This document shows positions 29,250-37,926 of a stretch of 64,000 bases of DNA, piece by piece; position 1 is the first letter of the stretch, and each line of letters starts with the position of its first letter. The DNA lies in the NCBI GenBank assembly GCA_963767635.1, contig CAVYEM010000001.1, positions 372,001 through 436,000 of the forward strand, given 5' to 3'. The translations under genes were made by a program, and so were the position numbers. The DNA is from CAVYEM01 sp963767635 (GTDB lineage: Bacteria > Vulcanimicrobiota > Vulcanimicrobiia > Vulcanimicrobiales > Vulcanimicrobiaceae). The notes beneath the pieces were generated by a model, which did no database searches, had not been told where the DNA came from, and saw only the letters and a list, made by a program, of their open reading frames with translations.

Positions 29250-30124
29250 GCGCTATAAGCGTGGGAACTGCGTCGGTAAACTGGGGCTTCGACCCGTTCT
29301 ATACGTGGGTGAAGACACCGGCGTTCGACCAAATGCTGGACGAAATGGCGCTCGCAGGCTACGAAGGCACGGAGATCAGTTACAACTTTCCGGACGACAG
29401 CGCGCTGCTGCGCGCGGAACTGCAGCGCAGGGAACTGCGCCCCGCGTCAACGTTTCATGCGGTGAACTTGCGCGATCGCGAAAATCACGCGGCGGCGCTG
29501 CAGAGTTCGCTGCGCGTCGCTCGGCGTTTGCTCGACCTGGGGGCGGACGTGCTGATTCTCTCCGACTACGCAACGCCGCACCGGATGCAGATAGCGGGGC
29601 GCGTAAAGCGCGCCGACATGCTCGACGAACCTTCGTGGCACGCAATGGCCGACGGATTGCACCGGATCGCCGGTGCCCTGGCGGAATTAAACGTTCACGC
29701 GGTGTTTCATCCGCACGTCGGCACGTACGTGGAAACGATGGACGAAATTGCGCGGCTGTGCGAATTGACCGATCCGGATCTGATCGCTCTTTGTCCGGAC
29801 ACGGGGCACCTGGCATACGCCGGTGCAGATCCGAATCGAGTCTTCTACGAGTACCGCGACCGTGTCGGCTACGTGCACTTGAAAGACGTCGATCCTCAGG
29901 TGCTCGAGCAAGTACGCCGGGAACAAATCGGTTTTACGGATGCAGTAAGAATGGGGATGTTCGTCGAGCTCGGCACGGGGATGGTGGCGGTTCCCGAAAT
30001 CGTCGATTCGCTGCGCGACGCAGGATATTCCGGTTGGATCGTTGTGGAGCAGGATGCACCGAAGGAACCGCTTGCGTCGGCTAAGGCGAACCGGCGGTAT
30101 TTACGCGAGCGGTGCGGCTTATGA
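29246..30124 (+). CDS. iolE: Inosose dehydratase-like TIM-barrel protein
   Basis: Started at GTG 29246, which overlaps the IolB stop as GTGA and has GAAGG upstream, the protein has 292 residues beginning MSAISVGTASVNWGFDP. An in-frame ATG at 29222 would add eight. It is an AP-endonuclease-2-type barrel with the metal-site motifs ALAGYEGTEISYNFP, VFHPHVGTYVET, LCPDTGHLAYAG and VGYVHLKD, as in IolE. That enzyme dehydrates 2-keto-inositol to the dione used by IolD. The operon context fully supports this role, although a related epimerase such as IolI is possible. Confidence 0.82.
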   Translation: MSAISVGTASVNWGFDPFYTWVKTPAFDQMLDEMALAGYEGTEISYNFPDDSALLRAELQRRELRPASTFHAVNLRDRENHAAALQSSLRVARRLLDLGADVLILSDYATPHRMQIAGRVKRADMLDEPSWHAMADGLHRIAGALAELNVHAVFHPHVGTYVETMDEIARLCELTDPDLIALCPDTGHLAYAGADPNRVFYEYRDRVGYVHLKDVDPQVLEQVRREQIGFTDAVRMGMFVELGTGMVAVPEIVDSLRDAGYSGWIVVEQDAPKEPLASAKANRRYLRERCGL

Positions 30125-30957
30125 CGCCCGCGCAGATTTCCGCGATTGCAAACGATGTTCGGCGGCGCGTTCTGCGGGCGGTGCAGCATGCCGGCGCCGG
30201 ACATATCGGCGGCGTGCTTTCCGCCGCCGAAATGCTCGCTGCGCTTTATTTCAACGTGCTGCGCATCGATCCGCAGCGGCCGTATTGGCCGGAACGCGAT
30301 CGGTTCATTCTCTCCAAAGGGCACTGCGCGATCGGATTGTACGCCGTCCTCGCGCTGCGCGGATATTTCAATCCCGACGAACTCGAGCGTTTCGACGCGA
30401 TCGATTCTCGTCTTCAAGGGCATCCCGACATGACGAAACTTCCGGGTCTCGACATGTCGACCGGTTCGCTGGGACAAGGGCTTTCACCGGGCCTAGGCAT
30501 GGCGCTGGGAGCGCGAATGCTGGGCGCTTCGTTTCACACGTGGGTGATGTTGGGGGACGGTGAGATACAAGAAGGGCAAATTTGGGAAGCGGCGTTCTGC
30601 GCCGCGCGTTATCGCGCGGACAACTTGACGGCGATTCTGGACTGGAACCGGCTGCAGCAGTTCGGATGGGCGACTGCGGAGGGCTACACGTCGATCGCGC
30701 GGCGCGACCCCGCGGACGATCCGCGAGCGAAATGGGAAGCGTTCGGGTGGAACGTGCTCGAGTGCAACGGCCACGATTCGGCCGCTTTCATCGACGCTTG
30801 TTCTGCGGCAGCAGGTACTTTCGGCAAACCGTCGATCGTCATCGCGCACACGATCAAAGGCAAGGGCGTTTCATTCATGGAGGACGACTACACGTGGCAT
30901 TCGCGGCCGTTGACCGACGCAGATATTACGCTCGCGCTCGCCGAGCTGCGGGATTGA
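30121..30957 (+). CDS. Transketolase, N-terminal (TPP pyrophosphate-binding) subunit
   Basis: A 278-residue protein; its ATG overlaps the previous stop as ATGA. Motifs: SKGHCAIGLYAVLALRGYF, HPDMTKLPGLDMSTGSLGQG and the TPP motif GDGEIQEGQIWEAAFCAARY with the following DWNRLQQ. It corresponds to the first third to half of a standard transketolase, with the pyrimidine-binding half encoded by the next gene. Split transketolases occur in archaea and in specialised sugar pathways. Here the pair sits inside an inositol operon, so a dedicated substrate such as DKG is proposed. Confidence 0.9.
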   Translation: MTPAQISAIANDVRRRVLRAVQHAGAGHIGGVLSAAEMLAALYFNVLRIDPQRPYWPERDRFILSKGHCAIGLYAVLALRGYFNPDELERFDAIDSRLQGHPDMTKLPGLDMSTGSLGQGLSPGLGMALGARMLGASFHTWVMLGDGEIQEGQIWEAAFCAARYRADNLTAILDWNRLQQFGWATAEGYTSIARRDPADDPRAKWEAFGWNVLECNGHDSAAFIDACSAAAGTFGKPSIVIAHTIKGKGVSFMEDDYTWHSRPLTDADITLALAELRD

Positions 30958-30958
30958 C

Positions 30959-31888
30959 GTGCAGGCGCAGCGCGACGTTTTCGGCGAGACGCTCGTAGAG
31001 CTCTGCGAGTCGAATGCGCGCGTCGTCGTGCTGGACGGCGATCTTGCGAATTCGACGAAGTCCGACAAGATTGCGGCGGCGCGTCCGGATCGCTTTTTCA
31101 TGCTCGGCATCGCGGAACAGAATCTTGCGGGTGTGGCCGCAGGGATGGCGACGGTGGGTTTGATTCCTTGGGTCAGTTCGTTCGCGGCATTTCTCGCCAC
31201 GCGCGATCTGGATCAAATTCGCGTCGTCGTCGCGCAGCCGCGGCTCAACGTAAAATTTGCGGCGCACTATAGCGGCATCTTAACGGGATTCACCGGCAAA
31301 ACGCATCAAGTGGTGAATGACATCGCAATCATGCGTACGCTGCCGAATATGACCGTGATCGCGCCGGCGGATGGGGATGAAGCTCGTGCCGCGATTCGCG
31401 CGGCGACGCAATGGGAGGGTCCGGTGTATATGCGTTTGACGCGCGATCCGCTTCCAACCGTGACGCAGCCAGGCCAGCGCTTTGAAATCGGCAGCGCCGT
31501 TTTGCTGCGTGAAGGCCGCGATATCGGACTCATCGGCACGGGCGCGCAGACAGTGCGCGCGATCGAAGCCGCGCAGTTGCTTGAAAACGAAGGCATCCGG
31601 GCGGGCGTACTGCACGTACCGACGATCAAGCCGCTGGACGAAGAGGCGATCCTCGATTTTGCCCGCGCGGTTCCTTGCGTGCTGACGTGCGAAGAGCATT
31701 CGGTGCTCGGCGGCCTCGGCGGTGCGGTCGCGGAAGTGCTGGCTGCGCATCTTCCGATGCGCGTTGAACGCCTCGGTCTTGCCGACGTCGACGGCGAAAG
31801 CGCTCCAAATGAAGCGCTGCTTGAAAAGTACGGGCTAACGCCCGGACACATCGTGAAGCGCGTTCGTGCACTGCTGACTGCAACATGA
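30959..31888 (+). CDS. Transketolase, C-terminal (pyrimidine-binding) subunit
   Basis: A 309-residue protein from a GTG one base after the N-subunit stop. The catalytic glutamate is in FMLGIAEQNLAGVAAGMA, and a phenylalanine pair for the TPP pyrimidine is in SSFAAFLATR. The transketolase C-terminal domain follows, with DIGLIGTGAQTVRAIEAA and CEEHSVLGGLGG. With the previous subunit it would move two-carbon ketol units between sugars. The acceptor and donor are not readable; location after iolB suggests 5-dehydro-2-deoxygluconate as donor. Confidence 0.9.
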   Translation: MQAQRDVFGETLVELCESNARVVVLDGDLANSTKSDKIAAARPDRFFMLGIAEQNLAGVAAGMATVGLIPWVSSFAAFLATRDLDQIRVVVAQPRLNVKFAAHYSGILTGFTGKTHQVVNDIAIMRTLPNMTVIAPADGDEARAAIRAATQWEGPVYMRLTRDPLPTVTQPGQRFEIGSAVLLREGRDIGLIGTGAQTVRAIEAAQLLENEGIRAGVLHVPTIKPLDEEAILDFARAVPCVLTCEEHSVLGGLGGAVAEVLAAHLPMRVERLGLADVDGESAPNEALLEKYGLTPGHIVKRVRALLTAT

Positions 31889-32958
31889 GCGAGACCGTCG
31901 CAGTACTGCCCGGTGACGGCATCGGCCCGGAGATCGTCGCGCAAGCCGTACGGGCGTTGCAGCACGTTCGTCCGGACATCGAATGCGTCGAGGCGCTCGT
32001 CGGAGCGTCTGCACTGCGCGAGGGAAAGCCGCCGCTTCCCGACGAGGTGCGCGCGCTTTGCGACCGCAGCGATGCGATTCTATTCGGAGCCGTCGGTGAT
32101 CCGGAATTCGACAGCGGCCCCTTCGAAAGCAGGCCGGAAGCGGCGCTCTTTGCGTTGCGTCACGATTACGGATTGTTTGCGAACCTCCGGCCCGTGCGCG
32201 TGTATCCGGGCCTCGAGCCGGCATCCTCATTGCACAGTACGTTGATTGAGGGGCTGGACTTGATTGTGGTGCGCGAACTCACCGGCGGAATCTATTTCGG
32301 CGAGCCGAAGGAGCGCGGGGTCGATCGCAACGGAACTCGATGGGCGGTAGACACGATGCGTTACACGGCGCCGGAAGTGGAGCGGATTGCGCGGACGGCG
32401 TTCGAACTCGCAGGTGCACGCCGCAAACGCGTGACGTCGGTGGACAAGCACAACATCTTGGCGACGTCGCGTTTGTGGCGCGAAGTGGTGATCGAGGTTT
32501 CAAAGTCGTATCCCGACGTCGAACTGGAGCATTTGCTCGTCGACAACGCCTCGATGCAGCTGGTGCGCCGGCCGGCGGAATTCGACGTCATCGTCGCGGA
32601 GAACATGTTCGGCGACATTCTCTCAGACGAAGCGGCGATTTTGACCGGTTCGATCGGGAATCTTCCCAGCGCGAGTTTAGGTAGCGGCGACTCCGGACGC
32701 ACCTTCGGCATGTATGAGCCGATCGGCGGTACCGCGCCCGACATCAGTGGCAAAGGGATTGCGAACCCGACGGCCGCGATTCTTTCCGCGGCGCTGCTGC
32801 TGCGCCATAGTTTGGGCGATGATGCGTCCGCAAAGCGCATCGAGAACGGGGTTCAGCGCGTTTTTGCCGACGGCATTCGCACGGCGGATCTGGCGCGCGG
32901 CAACGGACCGTGGGTGACGTGCGCAGAATTCGGCGACGCGCTGCTGGCGTGGCTTTAG
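31885..32958 (+). CDS. LeuB-family beta-decarboxylating hydroxyacid dehydrogenase (isopropylmalate / D-malate dehydrogenase type)
   Basis: A 357-residue protein; its ATG overlaps the transketolase stop as ATGA. Family motifs: VLPGDGIGPEIVAQAV, VRELTGGIYFGEPKERG, SVDKHNILATSRLWRE, NMFGDILSDEAA and EPIGGTAPDISGKGIANP, the last with the aspartate that favours NAD. It resembles enterobacterial LeuB. The substrate-side helix reads RPEAALFALR (83-92), where LeuB usually has Leu-Leu; here Leu-Phe. No leuA, leuC or leuD is nearby, and it closes the inositol operon. LeuB-family enzymes include D-malate dehydrogenases that make pyruvate and CO2, a role that fits the proposed pathway. Leucine biosynthesis is the default alternative. 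Confidence 0.8.
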   Translation: MSETVAVLPGDGIGPEIVAQAVRALQHVRPDIECVEALVGASALREGKPPLPDEVRALCDRSDAILFGAVGDPEFDSGPFESRPEAALFALRHDYGLFANLRPVRVYPGLEPASSLHSTLIEGLDLIVVRELTGGIYFGEPKERGVDRNGTRWAVDTMRYTAPEVERIARTAFELAGARRKRVTSVDKHNILATSRLWREVVIEVSKSYPDVELEHLLVDNASMQLVRRPAEFDVIVAENMFGDILSDEAAILTGSIGNLPSASLGSGDSGRTFGMYEPIGGTAPDISGKGIANPTAAILSAALLLRHSLGDDASAKRIENGVQRVFADGIRTADLARGNGPWVTCAEFGDALLAWL

Positions 32959-32975
32959 CGGATTAACTGCCCTTG

Positions 32976-33063
32976 ATCGCCTTTGGCGATAATCAGAGCA
33001 GCACGCGGCGCGGTGGCAAAGACAGCGACAACCAACCTGACACGCCACCGCCGTCGGGTGGCG
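32976..33063 (+). terminator. Two hairpins after the iol operon, possible terminator region
   Basis: ATCGCC-TTT-GGCGAT (32976-32990) lies 18 bases after the last stop, and CGCCACC/GGTGGCG (33043-33049 with 33057-33063) forms a second seven-pair stem. Neither has a directly adjacent U run, although GTTTTAAGTTT follows the second within about 15 bases. The gap 32959-33167 holds nothing else except a TAAAAT-like element at 33149-33154 before the next gene. Confidence 0.35.
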
Positions 33064-33167
33064 AGTGGGGTACAGACGTTTTAAGTTTGAGTGAACCAAC
33101 AACACTAGACAACCCCACCGCTACGCCGTCGTTTGCAACCGTTTGCCGATAAAATATGGAGCCTGCC

Positions 33168-33788
33168 ATGGCAATTAAAGGATCTCCCCTACTTTGGCGT
33201 ACCTGCACCGCGCTTTACGTAGTATTTTGCCTCATTCTGTTTTTTGCGCAGACCGAGTCCGCCGCAGCGGCCACTGCGCCGCCGCGCGCCATGTCCACAC
33301 TGCCGCCTGCGACGACCGCGAATCAAGTCCCAACGCTAGGTGGCGACCAGTATATGCACACCGTCGTACGTGTAGGCCCTGTGTTCAGCGGCGTACGCTT
33401 TTCCCTTACTACCGAGCACCCGTCCATCAATGCCGGAACGCCTCCAACCGTTGATCTTTGGATATCGAGTGCAACGGGCAAGGATGAAAATGTGTGCTTC
33501 AGTTCGTTCTTCCGCAAACTGCGGTTCACCGTCGTTGATGCAACCGGCGCCAGAGTTCCGTCGCGTCCGGAGCCGCTTTCCGGCCAACTCGTCTATGAGC
33601 AAAGGTGCCATCTCCCGTACTTCGTGCAGTGGAGATTTCCAGTAAACCTGAACGATTACGTTGTCATCAGTAAGCCGGGCACCTATAGTGTTTATGCCAC
33701 GCTCTGGGTATGGGGCCTGGCACCCGTTCCACGGGCCGAACAGCCGTTGCAGAGCAACAGGATACTGCTGCACGTACTTCGGATGTAG
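33168..33788 (+). CDS. Exported protein of unknown function
   Basis: The start at ATG 33168 is preferred over ATG 33156, because GGAG lies six bases before it and the product begins with a clean signal peptide (MAIKGSPLLWRTCTALYVVF). The remaining 160 or so residues look like a beta-sandwich with hydrophobic alternating strands and two cysteines (KDENVCFSS and YEQRCHLPYF). No family is recognised. It sits alone between the iol operon terminator region and the liv importer, so no partner is evident. Confidence 0.65.
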   Translation: MAIKGSPLLWRTCTALYVVFCLILFFAQTESAAAATAPPRAMSTLPPATTANQVPTLGGDQYMHTVVRVGPVFSGVRFSLTTEHPSINAGTPPTVDLWISSATGKDENVCFSSFFRKLRFTVVDATGARVPSRPEPLSGQLVYEQRCHLPYFVQWRFPVNLNDYVVISKPGTYSVYATLWVWGLAPVPRAEQPLQSNRILLHVLRM

Positions 33789-33884
33789 TTCCGGGGCGCT
33801 GCGAGCGAAAGCAGACGCTCCCAAAAGGGCTTCGAGGCAACCTCTCGGCATGACAATACGCTGAACCCGGCGTAACCCGTCCGC

Positions 33885-35171
33885 ATGCACACGAGCTTTC
33901 CGGCACGCCGGTTATCGGCCGCCGCGGCCATCCTCGCGCTTGTCGCCTGCGGCGGCAACCACGGCACGTCCACAAAAACTACGACGACTACGACTACGTC
34001 AGCCGTCACGGCGGCGCCGCCCGCGGGCGCGCGGGCCGGCGCGAAGACGATCAAGATCGGCATCGATCTGCCGCTCTCGGGCGCGGACGCATCGGTGGGC
34101 GTGAGCACGGAGCAAGGTGCCCTGCTGGCGGCCGAGCAGCTGCAGCATGAAATGCCGGGCGGTTTTTCGATTCAAGCCTATCCGCTGGACGACTCGGTGC
34201 AAGGCATGCACAATCCCGAACAGGGCGTCACGAACATCCGCACCTTCGTGAGCGACGATGCGGTCCTCGCGGTAGTCGGCCCGTACAATTCCAACGTCGC
34301 GCAGGCGGAAATTCCGATCACAAATGCGGCGCAGCTCGCGCAAATCGGTCCGTCCGTCGTCAGCGACAACCTCACGCTTGGCGATGCTGCGAAACAGCTG
34401 CGCCGAGCCAATCCGGATTTGAACAACTTTTTCCGCGTCTGCACGACCGATTCGCGACAAGGATCGGCCCTCGCGCAGTTCGCCCGCGAACTGCACTACA
34501 CCAAGGCGTACATCATCGACGACAACGAGACGTACGGGCTGGACTTGGCGAACCGCTTTGAAAAGGACTTTGTCGCCGACGGCGGCACGGTGCTCGAGCA
34601 CGACCACCTCGCGAAAAACACGCAAGACTTCAAGTCGCAGCTGCTCAAAGTCGCGGCGCAAAAACCGGACGTCGTGTTCTACGGCGGCGTGACGAGTACC
34701 GGCGGCGGCCTGATACGCAAGCAGATGTTCGACGTCGGCCTCGGTAAAACGCCGTTCATGGGCGGGGACGGCATTGCCGATTTAGCGACGGTAGCCGGAA
34801 ACGATTCCGACGGCAGCTTCTACACGCTGGCTGCACCCAATGCTGAAAAGTTGCCGGCCGCGCAGGCGTTCGTCCAAGCGTATCGCGCGAAATATCATAC
34901 GTCGATCGGCCCGTACAGCGCGAACGCCTACGCGGCGATGCAGGTGGCGGTCAACGGCATCGCGGCCGCGCTCAAGCAAAGCGGCGGCAACATTCCTTCA
35001 CGAAAGAACGTCGTGCAGGCGATTGCCGCGACAAAAGCGCTGCAGACGCCGATCGGGCCCGTGACGTTCGATGCGAACGGCGACATTCAAAACCCGGTGC
35101 TGAGCTTGTACGGCTTCAAGAACGGCACGTCGTACTTCATCCGGCAGATTCAGCTCAAGACCTCGACGTAG
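33885..35171 (+). CDS. livK: Branched-chain amino-acid type ABC importer, substrate-binding lipoprotein
   Basis: A 428-residue protein from ATG 33885. It is a lipoprotein (lipobox LALVAC) followed by a threonine-rich spacer (TKTTTTTTT), then a Peripla_BP_6 fold: IKIGIDLPLSGADASVG, VVGPYNSNVAQAEIPITN, and YIIDDNETYGLDLANRFEKD. It captures an amino acid or amide in the periplasm for the membrane components encoded directly downstream. The exact ligand of HAAT-family importers varies widely (leucine, urea, short amides). Confidence 0.9.
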   Translation: MHTSFPARRLSAAAAILALVACGGNHGTSTKTTTTTTTSAVTAAPPAGARAGAKTIKIGIDLPLSGADASVGVSTEQGALLAAEQLQHEMPGGFSIQAYPLDDSVQGMHNPEQGVTNIRTFVSDDAVLAVVGPYNSNVAQAEIPITNAAQLAQIGPSVVSDNLTLGDAAKQLRRANPDLNNFFRVCTTDSRQGSALAQFARELHYTKAYIIDDNETYGLDLANRFEKDFVADGGTVLEHDHLAKNTQDFKSQLLKVAAQKPDVVFYGGVTSTGGGLIRKQMFDVGLGKTPFMGGDGIADLATVAGNDSDGSFYTLAAPNAEKLPAAQAFVQAYRAKYHTSIGPYSANAYAAMQVAVNGIAAALKQSGGNIPSRKNVVQAIAATKALQTPIGPVTFDANGDIQNPVLSLYGFKNGTSYFIRQIQLKTST

Positions 35172-35179
35172 ACGCCTCC

Positions 35180-36092
35180 TTGCACGAGTTTCTCGCGCAG
35201 CTCGTCAACGGGATTTCGCTCGGCGGAATCTATGCGCTCATTGCGCTCGGGTACACGATGGTCTACGGCATTATCGGACTCATCAACTTCGCGCACGGCG
35301 ACGTCTATACGCTCGGCTCATTCTTCGCGCTGGCGATCCTTGGGGCGCTGGGCGTGTCGGGCGAACTACACGGCGCGACGCTCGTGATCGACGTCGCCGT
35401 CGCGCTCGTCGGCGCAGCGTTCCTGTGCGGAATCGTCGGCGTGCTGATCGAGCGTTTGGCGTACCGCCGGCTGCGCAATGCGCCGCGCCTCGCGCCGCTG
35501 ATCACCGCCATCGGGGTTTCGTTCATTCTCGAAAACGTGATGCAGGTGTGGAAGGGTCCGTCTCCGGTGCAGTTTCCGCCGGTCATTCCCGAATCCCGCG
35601 ATCGCTCTGGCCGGCGTGCAGGTGACCGCGCAGCAAATGACCGTCGTAGGTCTGGCCGTGCTGATGATGCTGCTGCTGCAGACGTTCATCCACAACACGA
35701 ACATGGGCCGCGCCATGCGCGCGACCGCGCAGGATCGCGATGCCGCTGCGCTCATGGGAATCAACGTGAACACCACGATTATGATGACGTTTCTCATCGG
35801 CAGCGCGCTGGCCGGCGTCGCCGGGCTCGTGTCCGGAGTCTATTACCAGTCGACGTGGTTCTTCAACGGCTTCGGCGCGGGGCTGAAGGCGTTCACCGCG
35901 GCCGTGCTGGGCGGCATCGGCAACATCGCCGGCGCCATGCTGGGCGGATTTCTCATCGGCGTGATCGAGTCGCTCGCAACCTGGAAATTCGGCGGACAGT
36001 GGAGCAACGTCACCGTGTTTGCCATTCTCATTGCGGTGCTCGTCCTGCGGCCCTCGGGCTTGCTCGGAGAGGCCCTTCCGGAAAAGGTATGA
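35180..36092 (+). CDS. livH: Branched-chain amino-acid type ABC importer permease LivH, frameshifted
   Basis: It starts at a TTG eight bases after the livK stop. The N-terminal half (ISLGGIYALIALGYTMVYGI, INFAHGDVYTLGSFFAL) and C-terminal half (MGRAMRATAQDRDAAALMGI, AAVLGGIGNIAGAMLGGFL) are both canonical LivH but in different frames. Dropping one base near 35589 joins PPVIP to NPAIALAGVQVTAQQ and gives about 303 residues. It is an inner-membrane pore subunit paired with LivM. The indel is probably a sequence error, because the surrounding operon is intact. Confidence 0.85.
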
Positions 36093-37162
36093 TCTACGCC
36101 TATTTCGGCGTGACGATCGCGCTGGTCGTTTTGGGCGAGCGCATAACCGACGTGCGCTTGCGCCGCGGACTGTACGTGCTGCTCGCGGCAGCGCTCGTTG
36201 CGGCGCCGCTGTTCGACAAGAACGACTCCACGTTCAACGTCCTCGCCGATGCGGGCATCTTCGTGCTGCTCGCGCTGGGACTCAACGTCGTCGTCGGTTT
36301 CGCCGGATTGCTCGATCTCGGCTATGCCGCATTTTTTGCGATCGGCGCATACACGTACGGCATGATGGCCAGCCCGCAGTTCAACCTGCACGTTCCGTTT
36401 TGGGCGTTGCTCTTTTTGGCCGCTGCCTTCGCCGCGATCTTCGGGTTGATCTTGGGCGCGCCCACGTTGCGTCTGCATGGCGATTATCTGGCGATCGTCA
36501 CCCTCGGCTTCGGGGAGATCGTCCCGCAAATTTTTCAGAATCTCACGCAATATACGGGCGGTCCCAACGGGATCGGCGCCCTGGATTTTCCGAGCTTTTT
36601 CGGCTGGTCGTTTGGGCAGAAGGCCGTGCCGTACTACTACGTCGTTCTCGTACTGATCGCGCTAGGACTGTTTCTGGCCGCGAACCTGCGCGAGAGCCGG
36701 CTCGGGCGCGCGTGGATGGCCATTCGCGAGGACGAACTTGCGGCCAAACACATGGGCATCAACACGACGCTGGTGAAGCTCGCCGCCTTTTCCCTCGGCG
36801 CCTCCTTCAGCGGCCTGGGCGGCGTCGTATACGCGGCAAAGCTCGCATTGGTCTCGCCCGACCTTTTCCAGTTCCAAGTCAGCGTGCTCATCGTGTCGAT
36901 GCTGGTGCTCGGCGGCATGGGCAATATTCCCGGCGTGATCGTCGGCGCGCTCCTGCTCACGCTGGTGAATACGGTGATTTTACCCCAAGCGAATACGATC
37001 GCCGCAGGCGCCGGACTGCACGTCGACTTCGGCAACTATCACTTTTTCATCTACGGCGCGATTTTGGTGGCAATCATGCTCTTCAAACCGGAAGGCTTGC
37101 TGCCCAGCCGCGAGCGCAAGGCTGAACTACGTCATCCGGCAGCGGTGGAAGGCGCGATGTGA
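36089..37162 (+). CDS. livM: Branched-chain amino-acid type ABC importer permease LivM
   Basis: A 357-residue polytopic membrane protein whose ATG overlaps the livH stop (ATGA). Motifs: ALGLNVVVGFAGLLDLGYAAFFAIGAY (family core), LHGDYLAIVTLGFGEIVPQI, GRAWMAIREDELAAKHMGI and VLGGMGNIPGVIVGALLLT. With LivH it forms the transmembrane channel. It has an N-terminal extension of about 50 residues before the conserved core, as many LivM proteins do. Confidence 0.92.
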   Translation: MIYAYFGVTIALVVLGERITDVRLRRGLYVLLAAALVAAPLFDKNDSTFNVLADAGIFVLLALGLNVVVGFAGLLDLGYAAFFAIGAYTYGMMASPQFNLHVPFWALLFLAAAFAAIFGLILGAPTLRLHGDYLAIVTLGFGEIVPQIFQNLTQYTGGPNGIGALDFPSFFGWSFGQKAVPYYYVVLVLIALGLFLAANLRESRLGRAWMAIREDELAAKHMGINTTLVKLAAFSLGASFSGLGGVVYAAKLALVSPDLFQFQVSVLIVSMLVLGGMGNIPGVIVGALLLTLVNTVILPQANTIAAGAGLHVDFGNYHFFIYGAILVAIMLFKPEGLLPSRERKAELRHPAAVEGAM

Positions 37163-37926
37163 CATCCGCATCGCTGCTCGAGCTGCGCGGCGTGAGCAAA
37201 ACGTTCGGCAAGCTGGTTGCCGCCAGCGACGTATCGCTGCGCATTCCGGACGGCTGCATTGCGGCGATGATCGGCCCGAACGGCGCGGGCAAATCGACGG
37301 TCTTTAATACCATAACGGGCATCTATGCACCGTCCGCCGGCTCCATCGCCTTCCAGGGCGCGCGCATCGATCGATTGCCGACGTACCGGATCGCTGCGCT
37401 CGGCGTCGCGCGCACGTTTCAAAACATTCGCCTGTTCTCGTTCATGTCGGCAGTAGACAACGTCATGGCGGGCGAGCACGCGCGCTTGCGGGCGGCGTTG
37501 TGGGACGACCTGCTGCACACGCCGCGGCAGCGGCGCGAGGAGCACGCGGCGCGGGAGCGGGCGCATGCGCTGCTCGATTTCGTGGGTTTGCGCCCCTCCG
37601 CGCAGGCGTACGCGAGAAATCTGCCTTACGGTTCGCAGCGCCGCTTGGAGATCGCCCGCGCGCTGGCATCGCAGCCAAAATTGCTGCTCCTCGACGAACC
37701 GGCGGCCGGCATGAACCCGCGCGAGAAAGACGATCTCGCGCAGCTGATTCAAGCGGTTCGCGAGCGCGGAGTAACCGTGCTCCTGATCGAGCACGACATG
37801 GGGCTGGTCATGAAGGTGAGCGAGCAAATTACCGTGCTGGATCACGGCGAGCGCATCGCGCACGGAACGCCGGCGCAGATCCGCAGCGACCCGCGGGTCA
37901 TCAAAGCGTACTTGGGAACGGCATGA
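37159..37926 (+). CDS. livG: Branched-chain amino-acid type ABC importer ATPase LivG
   Basis: A 255-residue protein from a GTG overlapping the livM stop. Walker A is GPNGAGKST. The signature region is NLPYGSQRRLEIARALASQP, Walker B is LLLLDEPAAGMNPREKD, and the H-loop is LLIEHDMGLVMKV. The insertion after Walker A (RTFQNIRLFSFMSAVDNVMAG) and the C-terminal KAYLGTA are typical of LivG. It hydrolyses ATP with LivF to drive uptake. Confidence 0.93.
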   Translation: MTSASLLELRGVSKTFGKLVAASDVSLRIPDGCIAAMIGPNGAGKSTVFNTITGIYAPSAGSIAFQGARIDRLPTYRIAALGVARTFQNIRLFSFMSAVDNVMAGEHARLRAALWDDLLHTPRQRREEHAARERAHALLDFVGLRPSAQAYARNLPYGSQRRLEIARALASQPKLLLLDEPAAGMNPREKDDLAQLIQAVRERGVTVLLIEHDMGLVMKVSEQITVLDHGERIAHGTPAQIRSDPRVIKAYLGTA

